Below are positions 26,965 to 36,237 of a DNA stretch of 64,000 bases, one piece after another. Location: assembly GCA_928724745.1 (NCBI GenBank), contig CAKMXJ010000039.1, positions 1,178,001 through 1,242,000 on the forward strand, written 5' to 3'. The translations under genes were made by a program, and so were the position numbers. Positions within the stretch are counted from its first letter, which is position 1. Every line of letters begins with the position of its first letter. The notes beneath the pieces were generated by a model. The model was not told the DNA's origin. It did not search any database and saw nothing but the letters and a program-made list of their open reading frames with translations. This DNA comes from Anthracocystis setariae (Eukaryota; Basidiomycota; Ustilaginomycetes; Ustilaginales; Ustilaginaceae).

Positions 26965-28218
26965 ATGTCGTACCCTTTTCAAAGTCCCCAGGCTCAAATG
27001 GCTTCTACCTTGCCACCCGACCATCAGTACACCCCTCACAATCCGTATTCCAACCCTTCTGAACAGCAGCAGCCTTACGACTTGTACCCTGCCAATCGAA
27101 TTTGGAACGACGAAGACCCCACCTCGCACTCTACCTATCCGGACCAGCATCGCCACTACGAAGCGGATAGCCAAGATTTGAATCCTTCCCGAGGGTTGCA
27201 CGCAGACAAGCACGACAGGTACATCGATTACGCAGACGCTCACACCGGTGCAGGCGTGAACGACAGGTACACGAACAACGTGTACGACTCTCCAAATATG
27301 CAGTCCGAGAAGGTGGCCGACGAAGAGCGCTACTCGGCCAAGCGCGCCAGTGGAAACAGCATCTGGACTCGAGATGACAAGAGGGCGCTCGCATCGCGAA
27401 GCTGTCCGGCAAAGGTATGCCGGGTGGTGATTGGCAACATCATCCTCGGCATCATCCTTGTGCTTTCGATCTTTTGCTTGATTGTCATGTTCCTGCGTCC
27501 GCCTAACGTAGCGATCTCCGGTATTAGCCTGCCTAATGAGAATGCGGTCAGCTATCAGAACGGAGCCTTCGCATTCAACGTCAGTCTCGATATCTCGGTC
27601 AGCAACCCCAACTCGATCGCCGCCAACATCAAGAAGCTTCAGGTGGATGCGTACGATACGGCGGATCAATCCACCAACCTCGCTCAAGGCCTGGTTCGCG
27701 ATCAAAGGATCAACCCGAATACCAACACCACCGTAGTGTTCCCGTTCCAGATCAAGTACAGTCAGAAGCAAGATCCCGACCTGACCATCATTCGCAACAT
27801 TGCGTCCAGCTGCGGCATCAATCTGTTTGGTGGTTCAAGCAGCGGATCGGGAGATTTGAATTTCCTGTTAAAGGTCGAAGTGGACGTCAGCGCACTGAGC
27901 ATCACCGTGCCGGTTCGCTTTGACCGCAAGATTTCCTTCCCCTGTCCACTGAGTGGCTCAAGCTTGCAGGGAGTTCTGAGTGGCATTGGAAGCTCGCTTG
28001 GTGGTAGACGTGGGCTCCTCGAGGATGCGGCCGAGGATGACGACGCTGCACTGGTGACGCGCAGTAACGAGGCAAAGGCCGATTTTATGGACCGAGATAT
28101 CAGCCCAGTCGAATTTGCAGCTGCTATCGCTCAGGGCCTGTTTAAGCGCTACTCATCTGTATCTTCATGCGCTTCCAACGTCAAGCGCTCGGTCGCTGAC
28201 GAGCACGAGGCGCTGTGA
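26965..28218 (+). CDS. single-pass membrane protein with LEA2-like domain
   Basis: 417 residues from ATG 26965. The N-terminal 150 residues are hydrophilic and Tyr/Pro/Gln-rich (cytosolic). One transmembrane segment, IGNIILGIILVLSIFCLIVMFL, lies at about 155-176. The following part, about 180-325, has the LEA2/NDR1-like pattern with FAFNVSLDISVSNPNSIAANI and later a repeated beta-strand pattern ending KISFPCPL. Such fungal proteins sit in the vacuolar or plasma membrane with the domain on the luminal or outer side. The exact role is not established. The C-terminal tail (about 350-417) is charged and lacks a second membrane segment. Confidence 0.75.
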   Translation: MSYPFQSPQAQMASTLPPDHQYTPHNPYSNPSEQQQPYDLYPANRIWNDEDPTSHSTYPDQHRHYEADSQDLNPSRGLHADKHDRYIDYADAHTGAGVNDRYTNNVYDSPNMQSEKVADEERYSAKRASGNSIWTRDDKRALASRSCPAKVCRVVIGNIILGIILVLSIFCLIVMFLRPPNVAISGISLPNENAVSYQNGAFAFNVSLDISVSNPNSIAANIKKLQVDAYDTADQSTNLAQGLVRDQRINPNTNTTVVFPFQIKYSQKQDPDLTIIRNIASSCGINLFGGSSSGSGDLNFLLKVEVDVSALSITVPVRFDRKISFPCPLSGSSLQGVLSGIGSSLGGRRGLLEDAAEDDDAALVTRSNEAKADFMDRDISPVEFAAAIAQGLFKRYSSVSSCASNVKRSVADEHEAL

Positions 28219-29281
28219 TGTGGTGTTGCGCCTCACACGCAACCACTACACATCGATCCGCATCGCACTGTTTGTAACGTCTTTCTTCGCACGGCTCTAT
28301 TCACTCGCAACATGATGCACGGACATTCCATGACGCTCTTCTGCTCGGCAGTGTGTGCATTCGCAAACAGTTTGAAGAAGATGGACGATCCCCCTGATGC
28401 CTCTCTCTTTCTCTCTCTTCCTCTCTCTTTAAACTCGGATGCGACCGAGGCTGCATCGGCACCATCCGATCAATCAGATTGGCGGATGTTCTGTTCGAAA
28501 TCTGAGGTGCAAGCTGTGGAGCCTGGAGGTGCGTGTGTGTATGCATCAGCATATCGTGATTGCGTGTGGTCACAATTGGCATTTGAGGATGATGCGCGGA
28601 CCCTTGCATGCAGAAAGCAAGCACAACGAAAATCTTTCAGGTGCAGCAGGGCAGTGAGTTGTTTGAGTAGTGGTAAAAAAAAAAAAAAAAAAAAAAATCG
28701 CCGTGTTCTGCGCCCGGTTCACGTCCGTCCAGCTCACTCTGCTTGTCTCGCATGCGGAAAGCGTGCCAGTCACCTCATTCACGATTCAGGCCAGTTAGCC
28801 AGCCAGCAGCCAATCAGCCAGCCAACGAGCCAATCAAGCTTTATTCCAATTTCCTCACACTGAGGCACACGCCATGCTGCTGCTTTCCATTTGTTTCGCT
28901 CCTTCCGACACACTCACATCCCACGCCGCTCGACCACCACGCTTTCGACTCGGAGCACCGCCATCTCATCCTCTTACCTCGGCTCTCTCTTGATCCTGCC
29001 AACATTGGCTACTTGACTCGATATCTACCGTACCGAAAGCCAAAATCGTCGTTCAATCTCCACATCTGCATCTGCATCTGCAACTGCAACTACAACGCCG
29101 TGACAGCTCTCATCCATGCTGCTCAGTTTATAGAGGCATCCTCCACTCCCAGACCTCGCCGTTCCTCTGGCACTCTTTGATCGCTGCCGATCCTGTTGCT
29201 TCTTGCAACTTCACGTACGGATCTCGAATCACCTGGCCCTGCTGTGTCTCGTCGGATAGGAACGCTTTTCTCGAACCCACA
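28219..29281. promoter_or_regulatory. KEX2 upstream region with CCAAT boxes and poly-A run
   Basis: No gene evident. A run of 23 A spans 28675-28697. Between about 28795 and 28845 the plus strand has AGCCAATCAG and AGCCAATCAA embedded in an AGCCAGCC/AACGAGCC repeat, giving two CCAAT boxes about 25 bases apart, which could bind an HAP/NF-Y complex. The leader just before the ATG is long and has CATCTG repeats near 29065. Confidence 0.5.
28675..28697. repeat. poly-A run of 23
   Basis: Homopolymer A in the KEX2 upstream region. No target-site duplication or element body is visible next to it, so I treat it as a simple repeat. Confidence 0.85.
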
Positions 29282-32200
29282 ATGAAGTCAATCAAGCTAA
29301 CCAGCTCTTTGTGCTTGTTGCTTGTCGGCATTCTGGCTCTGGCAACAGCCCAACAACAAGGCTACGAGAAAGACGCGCTTGCCGCGAGGAGCTATTCTGA
29401 TGTTGATCACGTCGCACGTTCGGCTCGGAACCACAAGCGCTCAGTCAGTCACCCGTGGTCTCATCAAAAGCGTACCGTCCCGCTCCCGGAAAAGAGGTCA
29501 TACGATTCCCATCACTACTATGTTGTTGAAGTGGATGCTCGCTCCGGCGAGGCTATCGACCCGCGCCATGTAGCCGAAGCTCTTGGTGCCGAGTTTGTGG
29601 AACGGGCAGGAGAGCTGAAAAACCACTGGCTAGTCCGTGCGCAGAAGCCCATCCGCGAGCTCGAAACGCGCGACGCTTCTTCTTCCTCTTCCGCCTCATC
29701 TGCACGACCTGATGTGCCAGAACATCAGGATCCCGTTCTCAACCGATGGAACCACATCCGCCGTTCAGTTCGCCAGCCTGGATTCTCGACCCAGCATAGC
29801 CTCTCCAGGCGTCAACATGCGGCCGCACTTTCAATAAAGGCTGTTGAACGACAAGAAGTGCGTCGACGACACAAGCGCAACGTCATCTACGATCCGACAC
29901 AGATGCCGCATCTCTATCCTGAATTGAGAGAGCCGGTGCCCGCCCCGGACGGCTGGCCATTTCGTGTGAGGTCGGCCGACCCTGACCCGCGGCCACCCAT
30001 GCTTCCGACCGCCAAGACCGCAAAAATGATGTCGCAGTTTGACATCAAGGATCCGATTTTCACCGACCAGTGGCACCTCGCCAACAATGCCAAGTTCGGC
30101 AACGATCTCAACCTCACCTCCATCTGGGATCAAAACATTCTTGGCGAGGGGATCAAGGTGTGTCTCATCGACGATGGCCTAGACATGCACAGTCCCGATC
30201 TCAGCGACAACTTCTATGCGCCTGGAAGCTACGATTTCAATTCGCACACCGAGCTGCCGGAACCAAGAGAGAGCGACGATCAGCATGGAACTAGGTGCGC
30301 TGGTGAAATTGCTGCGGTTAAGAACGACGTCTGCGGAGTTGGCGTAGCCTACAAGGCGAAAGTGTCGGGCGTGAGGATCCTGTCAGGACCCATCTCGGAT
30401 GTGGATGAGGCAGCTTCGCTGAATTACGCGTATCAGGAGAATGACATCTACAGTTGCAGCTGGGGTCCACCTGATGATGGAAGGAGTATGGACGCGCCCA
30501 AGGGACTGATCGCAAAGGCGATGCTGAATGGAGTCCAAAACGGAAGGGCCGGTAAGGGAAGCATCTACGTGTTCGCCGGTGGCAATGGTGGTGCTTCGGA
30601 CGACCAGTGCAACTTTGACGGATATACCAACTCGATCTACTCAATGACGATCGCTGCGGTCGACAGAGAGGGTCAGCATCCGTGGTATTCCGAGATGTGC
30701 TCGGCGATCATCGCCACAAGTTGGAGTTCGGGAAGTGGTGACCACATCCATACCACCGATGTCGCATGGAATGGTGTCAACCGATGCACAGCTTCGCACG
30801 GCGGTACCTCGGCGGCCGCACCTCTGGCAGCAGGCGTCATTGCGCTTGGTCTGAGCGTCCGACCCGAGCTCACTTGGCGTGATGTCCAGCATATTGCAGT
30901 GCGCAGTGCGGTCAAGTTCAACGAAGAGGATCCGGATTGGCAGCAAACACAGGCGGGCAGACATTTCAACCACAAGTATGGATACGGCATTCTTGACGCC
31001 TACCAGTTTGTCGAAGAGGTCAAGAGACACAAGATGGTCAACCCTCAGGCTTGGTACGAGTCGCCCAACATCACACTGCCGGCTACGGAGACGCTGATCA
31101 CGGAGGCCGGTACCGAGTCTTCGTTTGTTGTCACCGAGGAGCACCTCAAAAACGCCAACCTTGCCTCGCTCGAGCATGTGACGGTGCGAGTGTGGATTTC
31201 GCATCAGCGTCGCGGTGATGTCAACGTGGAACTGGTTTCGCCTCATGGCACAAAGTCGGCGCTTGCACGATCCAGGAGATACGACGATGCGACGACCGGA
31301 TTCCCGGGCTGGTCGTTTATGACGCTCAAGCATTGGGATGAGTCCCCGATCGGCGAATGGAAGCTGCGCGTTTTCGACCCGGCGCATCCGAACAAGGTGG
31401 GCAACCTGTATGCGTGGAGTATGTCTCTGTGGGGGGCTTCGATTGATGCGGAGAAAGCGGTGCCTTGGAACTTCCCGGAGAATTCGATCGAGTACCACGA
31501 GACGCTCGCAGCTGCGCCGGCTACGACGATCATCAATCTGCCACCCAGCCACACGGCTTCGGCTCAGCTCAAGAAACCCACGGATCATCTTCCTGCGGAC
31601 CACGGCAAGGCAGGAGGCGAATCGCATCTGGACTTTACCAATCACAACGGTTCGGTGCCTATTGGCGTTCAGCCCGAGGCAGACACAGGCTACATCAGTG
31701 GACTCAAGAAGAACTCTTGGTGGGTGATTGTGGCGGGTGGTTTGGTGGTGATCTTTGCTGGAAGCTTGGCAGCCTTCTTCATTATGCGCAAGCGCAAGAT
31801 GGGCCGAGGTGGTAGTGGTGGTAGGGGAGGTGGTGGCGAGTACGAGTCGCTGGTTACGGACGAGGAGGTGGCGATGGGTGAGTTGGACGAGGGTGCAAGG
31901 AGGGAGAAGTCGAGGAGGACCAAGGAGCTGTATGATGCTTTTGCAGAGGGGAGTGAGGATGAGGACGAAGAGGAAGTGGGGGGGATGGGTGGGTCGAGTA
32001 AGGGTGAGGCGAGGGGTTTGCTCGGTATGGGCGGGCGGGGACGGGCGGATCAGCCGTACAGAGATGAGGTTGACGATGATGAGCACGGAGATAAAAGATT
32101 CGCTCTGCATGATGGCGAGGATGAGGATGAGGATGCCACGCTGGCTTCTCCCACGGCAGGTGGCAGTGGCAAGAATAAGGCTGGTACCACGGGTGCCATC

Positions 32201-32329
32201 GTGGACCTTGGCGAGGATGAGGAGGATGAGCGCGGTTCTGGTGGATCGGGTTCCGGGTCTGCTGGAGATGGCAGTTGGCAAGACGCGGCTGAAGATGGAA
32301 GGGACCTTATCGCCGGTTTGGGAAAGTAG
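29282..32329 (+). CDS. KEX2: kexin, Golgi subtilisin-type prohormone protease
   Basis: 1015 residues from ATG 29282 (MKSIKLTSS), which starts a signal peptide of about 23 residues. Kexin cleaves secretory proproteins after Lys-Arg/Arg-Arg in the late Golgi. The prodomain ends at a basic site RRRHKR near residue 199, the expected autocleavage point. The catalytic triad is visible: Asp in VCLIDDGLD (about 297), His in DDQHGTRCAGE (about 335) and Ser in HGGTSAAAPLAAG (about 509). A P domain follows (about 585-715). One transmembrane helix lies at about 812-835. The roughly 180-residue cytosolic tail is very acidic and Gly-rich, longer than in yeast. It is the likely processor of any secreted proproteins, though the WN-family proteins show no clear dibasic processing pattern. 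Confidence 0.94.
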   Translation: MKSIKLTSSLCLLLVGILALATAQQQGYEKDALAARSYSDVDHVARSARNHKRSVSHPWSHQKRTVPLPEKRSYDSHHYYVVEVDARSGEAIDPRHVAEALGAEFVERAGELKNHWLVRAQKPIRELETRDASSSSSASSARPDVPEHQDPVLNRWNHIRRSVRQPGFSTQHSLSRRQHAAALSIKAVERQEVRRRHKRNVIYDPTQMPHLYPELREPVPAPDGWPFRVRSADPDPRPPMLPTAKTAKMMSQFDIKDPIFTDQWHLANNAKFGNDLNLTSIWDQNILGEGIKVCLIDDGLDMHSPDLSDNFYAPGSYDFNSHTELPEPRESDDQHGTRCAGEIAAVKNDVCGVGVAYKAKVSGVRILSGPISDVDEAASLNYAYQENDIYSCSWGPPDDGRSMDAPKGLIAKAMLNGVQNGRAGKGSIYVFAGGNGGASDDQCNFDGYTNSIYSMTIAAVDREGQHPWYSEMCSAIIATSWSSGSGDHIHTTDVAWNGVNRCTASHGGTSAAAPLAAGVIALGLSVRPELTWRDVQHIAVRSAVKFNEEDPDWQQTQAGRHFNHKYGYGILDAYQFVEEVKRHKMVNPQAWYESPNITLPATETLITEAGTESSFVVTEEHLKNANLASLEHVTVRVWISHQRRGDVNVELVSPHGTKSALARSRRYDDATTGFPGWSFMTLKHWDESPIGEWKLRVFDPAHPNKVGNLYAWSMSLWGASIDAEKAVPWNFPENSIEYHETLAAAPATTIINLPPSHTASAQLKKPTDHLPADHGKAGGESHLDFTNHNGSVPIGVQPEADTGYISGLKKNSWWVIVAGGLVVIFAGSLAAFFIMRKRKMGRGGSGGRGGGGEYESLVTDEEVAMGELDEGARREKSRRTKELYDAFAEGSEDEDEEEVGGMGGSSKGEARGLLGMGGRGRADQPYRDEVDDDEHGDKRFALHDGEDEDEDATLASPTAGGSGKNKAGTTGAIVDLGEDEEDERGSGGSGSGSAGDGSWQDAAEDGRDLIAGLGK

Positions 32330-34096
32330 GCGGTGTCTCTCTCACTCTCTTTAGACGATAGCGGTGATTCAAGTCAATCTTTCTAGCATTCCTTTTGACA
32401 GTGTGGGCTTGCGTCTGATGGTGTGAACGCTGTGTTGTCGGGAAGGGATTTGATCGGCGCTCAGATCCAGAGGGATCGGGATGAGGTTTAGGATGCGGAG
32501 AACTGCGATGAGGAAGACGATCTCACATGCAAGTGATCTTTTCGCAGAGATGGTGGACAGATTCTATATTTAGCAAGCAGTTTTTTCGTGGTTGCGTCTA
32601 AAAAGTGAAACGGGGTTTTCATGGTTTCTTGTGCTTCAGTCGATGGACCTTTCTTCGCGGGGTCTTGTTTAGGACTGTGTAGGATTGGGCAGGATTGTGT
32701 ACTCAAGTACAGATCTGTTGGTGGTGTTGACAACTCCGAGCGAGCGCTTTGGAATGTGGTGTTTCTTTTTCAGACGCCAACAGAAAAATTTTGCCGACGC
32801 GGAAGATATAGAATGATGACGTCGGCTTGCATGGAGTATGGCATGCTTGGCTTTTGGTAAGGCGGAGGAGGAGCATGAAGAACGCCGTAACGGCATTTGG
32901 GTGCAATCACCTCTCGGCTTCTGCAGCTAGATCTTGAAGGGCGCGAGCGAGGCTTGGTGGGTGAAAGGACTGACGTCTTGGCTCCGATGCAGACCGCGGC
33001 AGGGTGGAAAAGTGTGGATGGAGCTCTTGGAGTTTCTATGCTTAGAAACGTTTGCCATCTTCTCGCAGCTAGCGAGTCGCTCTCGGTTGCAAGTCGCGAT
33101 CAGTACAAGTTGCTGATTGGTTTGCGTGTGCAAGAAGAAGAAAATATGTCTTTGCAATCGTTCTCGCCTCTGCGATTGTCGGATGCTGCCTGGTAATTCG
33201 TACCATGTTGGGCCGCTTGGTTCAGCATGGCTTGAACTGCCTTAAGATGGTAAGTAACAGCGAAACCGTTCTAAACCACGTTGAATCTTTTTTTCGAGTT
33301 CCGTCAGACAAAATGACGACGAGGCCAATATCGCAACAGGCGCGATCGGAATGACAGCTCAGGCAAGAGTCGGCTCACCACGATATCCAACCCCATTTGG
33401 GTTAAATGAACGATGGCTTGAATTTATGCCAGGTAATGTCTGAGCAAGGAGACTCTTCCATCAGTGTGAGGTAATTTTAGTTCCACTGTGGCCGAGTTTT
33501 GCGCCCATACGCCTGGCTGTCGTCGTCTGCGATAGTGCACCGGCGTTCGAGCATTGTGAATCCGAACCCTGGCGCATTTGGGCCCCGCCCGTCCGATTTG
33601 GCAGTTGGTTTCCGTCGTCACCGTCCAAGTGTGCTTTTTTTGGACTACCTATCCGAAACAATGATGTACAAAGATTCGGCCTGGTCTGCACACCATCTCG
33701 GTTGAGTTCAAGTTGGTCTGATCTCCGCTCAAGCGTCAAAAGTCTGTCAATCAATTCAATCCCGTTCCGCTATTGCGCCCAAGTCCAGGTCAACGGAGGT
33801 CAACTTCATGAATTTCTGGCTTGACCATTTCCATGTGAGCGATCTGGCTATCTCTCTTAAGTGGCACCTGTCCTCCGACCGTGAATCTTCCTATCTTCCC
33901 CCAAGCTACGTACCCTATCTTGTTTCTTCACTACCTTTCGTCACCGACACTCGTAGCTCTTCTTGATCATCCAAATCCAGCTCACCCTAGCCTATCTTTA
34001 TTACCTGATCCTCCTCACAGAAGTGCTGGATCGCAGGGAAAAAGGCACTACGAACACCAACATCGTCGCAAACTAGCCTGGTGTTTTTCAAAAGAA
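32330..34096. other. intergenic between KEX2 and the aquaporin gene
   Basis: 1.77 kb with no supported gene on either strand; the longest frames are about 100 codons and lack coherent composition. The region before 34097 is C/T-rich and probably leader; the frame upstream of that ATG has no ATG of its own. Confidence 0.55.
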
Positions 34097-35485
34097 ATGT
34101 CCAACTTCACCAACCCCGAGACGCCAGCTGCAGGCACAGGCGTATACGCTATGGAACAAGCGACGCGACACGACCAACCAAGATCTTCTTCGGGGACCGC
34201 CGTCGGAAATGGTCATCACAGCCCCAGTCAACACCAGCACGGTGGGCTGGCAACCGCTCCCACCGGGGCTCCTGTCACCACTGGCGAAGGCAATCCTCAC
34301 CAAATGGTTGCGCAGCCATCCATCTTTTCGCTCGGCTCTGGTCCTGAGGGAATTCAGGAACAACCCACCATGCTCGAAAGGCGCGAGAGCATCATTATCG
34401 AAGAACAATTGCCGGAATTCATGAAGGTTGATGAAAAGGAACACAAACACCGACACCACTACCGCGCCGCACTTCGCCGACGTCTCGAAATCAAGAACAA
34501 CATCATCGCCTTTGTGTCCGAGTTCGTTGGCACAGTTCTGTTCCTGTTTTTCGCCTTGGGTATTGCGACCGAGGCTTCCGATGCACGAGCGGCAACTCAA
34601 AACAATGGCAATGCCTCTTCGCTCAGTCAAAACGCCCCACCAGACACGAATGCGTTGCTCTTCTCCTCGCTCGGGTTCGGTTTCTCTCTTGCCGTCAATG
34701 CTTGGACCTTCTACCGTGTTTCGGGTGGTCTGTTCAACCCTGCCGTAACTCTTGCTTTGTTCTTGACGGGAACGCTCGGCTGGGTGCAGTTGATCCACCT
34801 AACCATCGCGCAATTTGCCGGAGCCATTGCCGCTGCCGGTTTGGTCGAAGGCCTTCTCCCAAGCGCTGTAAACGCTCGAACTACGCTCTCCAATGGCACG
34901 ACCGTTGTTCAAGGATTCTGGTTAGAATTCTTTTTGACCTGTCAATTGATTCTGGTCATCTTCCTTTTGGCGGCTGAGAAGCACAGGGGCACTTTCCTTG
35001 CCCCTGTGGGCATCGGTTTGGCCCTCTTCATCGCTGAACTCTTGGGAACCAACTACACTGGAGGATCGCTGAACCCAGCACGAACGCTGGGCCCAGACGT
35101 CATCCTGGGCAAGTTTGAGGGCTATACGTGGATCTACTTCGCTGCTCCCTACGCCGCCGCCATCATCACTTCCGGTTTCTACCAGGGTCTCAAGTACTTC
35201 CAATACGAGTCGGCCAACATTGGTCAGGATGCGGACGAGTCCAAGCAGGTGTTCAAGGATGCTTACGGTAACGTTGTTGGTGTGCTCGAGACCATGTCTG
35301 CATCCGAGTTCGCTTATGTCAAACAGGCAGCTCAGCCCGCCGAAAACGAAGGCACCGTTGTCAGCAACTCGAGCCAAAGCAACGGTCTCACCGCCGCAGG
35401 CATCGTCAAGAAGAACAGACAGGAACAGCAAGACGCCGCCGCCATCAACCTCGCCCCCTCCGAAGTACACCACAACATCGCTTAA
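34097..35485 (+). CDS. aquaporin (MIP family), orthodox water-channel type
   Basis: 462 residues. The first 130 residues are a hydrophilic cytosolic extension, followed by six membrane spans and two half-helices. Both pore motifs are canonical: NPAVT at about 214 and NPART at about 326. Thr rather than Asp after the second NPAR argues for the orthodox water-channel branch and against an aquaglyceroporin (NPARD). Extracellular loop NNGNASSLSQN carries a possible N-glycosylation site. The roughly 85-residue C-terminal tail is polar. Fungal aquaporins often have such long N-terminal tails that gate the channel. Intronless in this model. Confidence 0.9.
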   Translation: MSNFTNPETPAAGTGVYAMEQATRHDQPRSSSGTAVGNGHHSPSQHQHGGLATAPTGAPVTTGEGNPHQMVAQPSIFSLGSGPEGIQEQPTMLERRESIIIEEQLPEFMKVDEKEHKHRHHYRAALRRRLEIKNNIIAFVSEFVGTVLFLFFALGIATEASDARAATQNNGNASSLSQNAPPDTNALLFSSLGFGFSLAVNAWTFYRVSGGLFNPAVTLALFLTGTLGWVQLIHLTIAQFAGAIAAAGLVEGLLPSAVNARTTLSNGTTVVQGFWLEFFLTCQLILVIFLLAAEKHRGTFLAPVGIGLALFIAELLGTNYTGGSLNPARTLGPDVILGKFEGYTWIYFAAPYAAAIITSGFYQGLKYFQYESANIGQDADESKQVFKDAYGNVVGVLETMSASEFAYVKQAAQPAENEGTVVSNSSQSNGLTAAGIVKKNRQEQQDAAAINLAPSEVHHNIA

Positions 35486-35662
35486 ACCACCACATCTCTC
35501 TTGGTTTCTTTCCTTTCTCAGTTCGCTTCTGTTTTGTTTACTATTCCGTTACTTGACAGCATTTCTCAACTGATCAAATGCGCCAGCCAGCTGTAGGAAA
35601 ATTTTGAGTTTGTTGACAGGTGGATATTTGAATTTCTCCTCGTCTCGTCTCATCTCATCCAC

Positions 35663-35702
<40 letters not shown>

Positions 35703-36237
35703 TTCTGCGACCAACGCCCAGTAACTCATAGCCACGACTTTGCAGAGAAGGATCGGTGCAGAATAAAGGTTGATGATGAGTTTGTGCTAGCCAAAGAGCC
35801 AAGCGGTATGGATGAGTATCACACACACACTCAAGTTTTGGTGTGACTTTAGCATCTTCTCCATTCAAAGGTGATAAGCTACGAGATTTCTTGCTCCTCC
35901 TCTCGGCCATGAACTCATCAATCTCAATTTAAAATGCTAAAGCCACACCAAACTCTTCAATCTGCATGAAACTCTACCATGCTGATTGGCTTGCTGACCA
36001 GCTCATCAACGTCGTTTGGGACGACCTACACCATCTAGAAGATAGCATGCCCTTTTCACAAGATTTCCATGTTCTGTGGAGTCAAAAAAAAATCGCCTAC
36101 GCCTTGATACTACCCATGCTTAGGCACTGCTGTAATTACGTCGACTCAAGTTGATACTGTCTCATCTCAAGCTCTCATCCTACTCTGCCATGGTGTGAAC
36201 TTTGTCAATGGATCAGATTGTTTGCAACTACGCCTAG
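35486..36237. other. convergent spacer with TG microsatellite
   Basis: Lies between the aquaporin stop and the CPSF100 stop. It holds (TG)18 at 35666-35701 and a short ACACACAC stretch near 35821. No gene seen. Confidence 0.6.
35666..35701. repeat. (TG)18 microsatellite
   Basis: Perfect dinucleotide repeat of 36 bases in a convergent intergenic region. Confidence 0.95.

Noticed and set aside
28675..28697. Poly-A runs here and at 47021 as tails of retroposed copies
   Set aside because: No element body, no coding remnant and no flanking duplication next to either run. They are treated as simple homopolymers.
30641..32281. A 546-codon open frame on the minus strand opposite KEX2
   Set aside because: It lies fully antisense to kexin, whose catalytic motifs are unmistakable. 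It is a by-product of GC-rich codon use in the real gene and shows no coherent protein composition.
33881..34096. N-terminal extension of the aquaporin upstream of 34097
   Set aside because: The in-frame sequence contains no ATG and is C/T-rich like other leaders; the protein starts at 34097.
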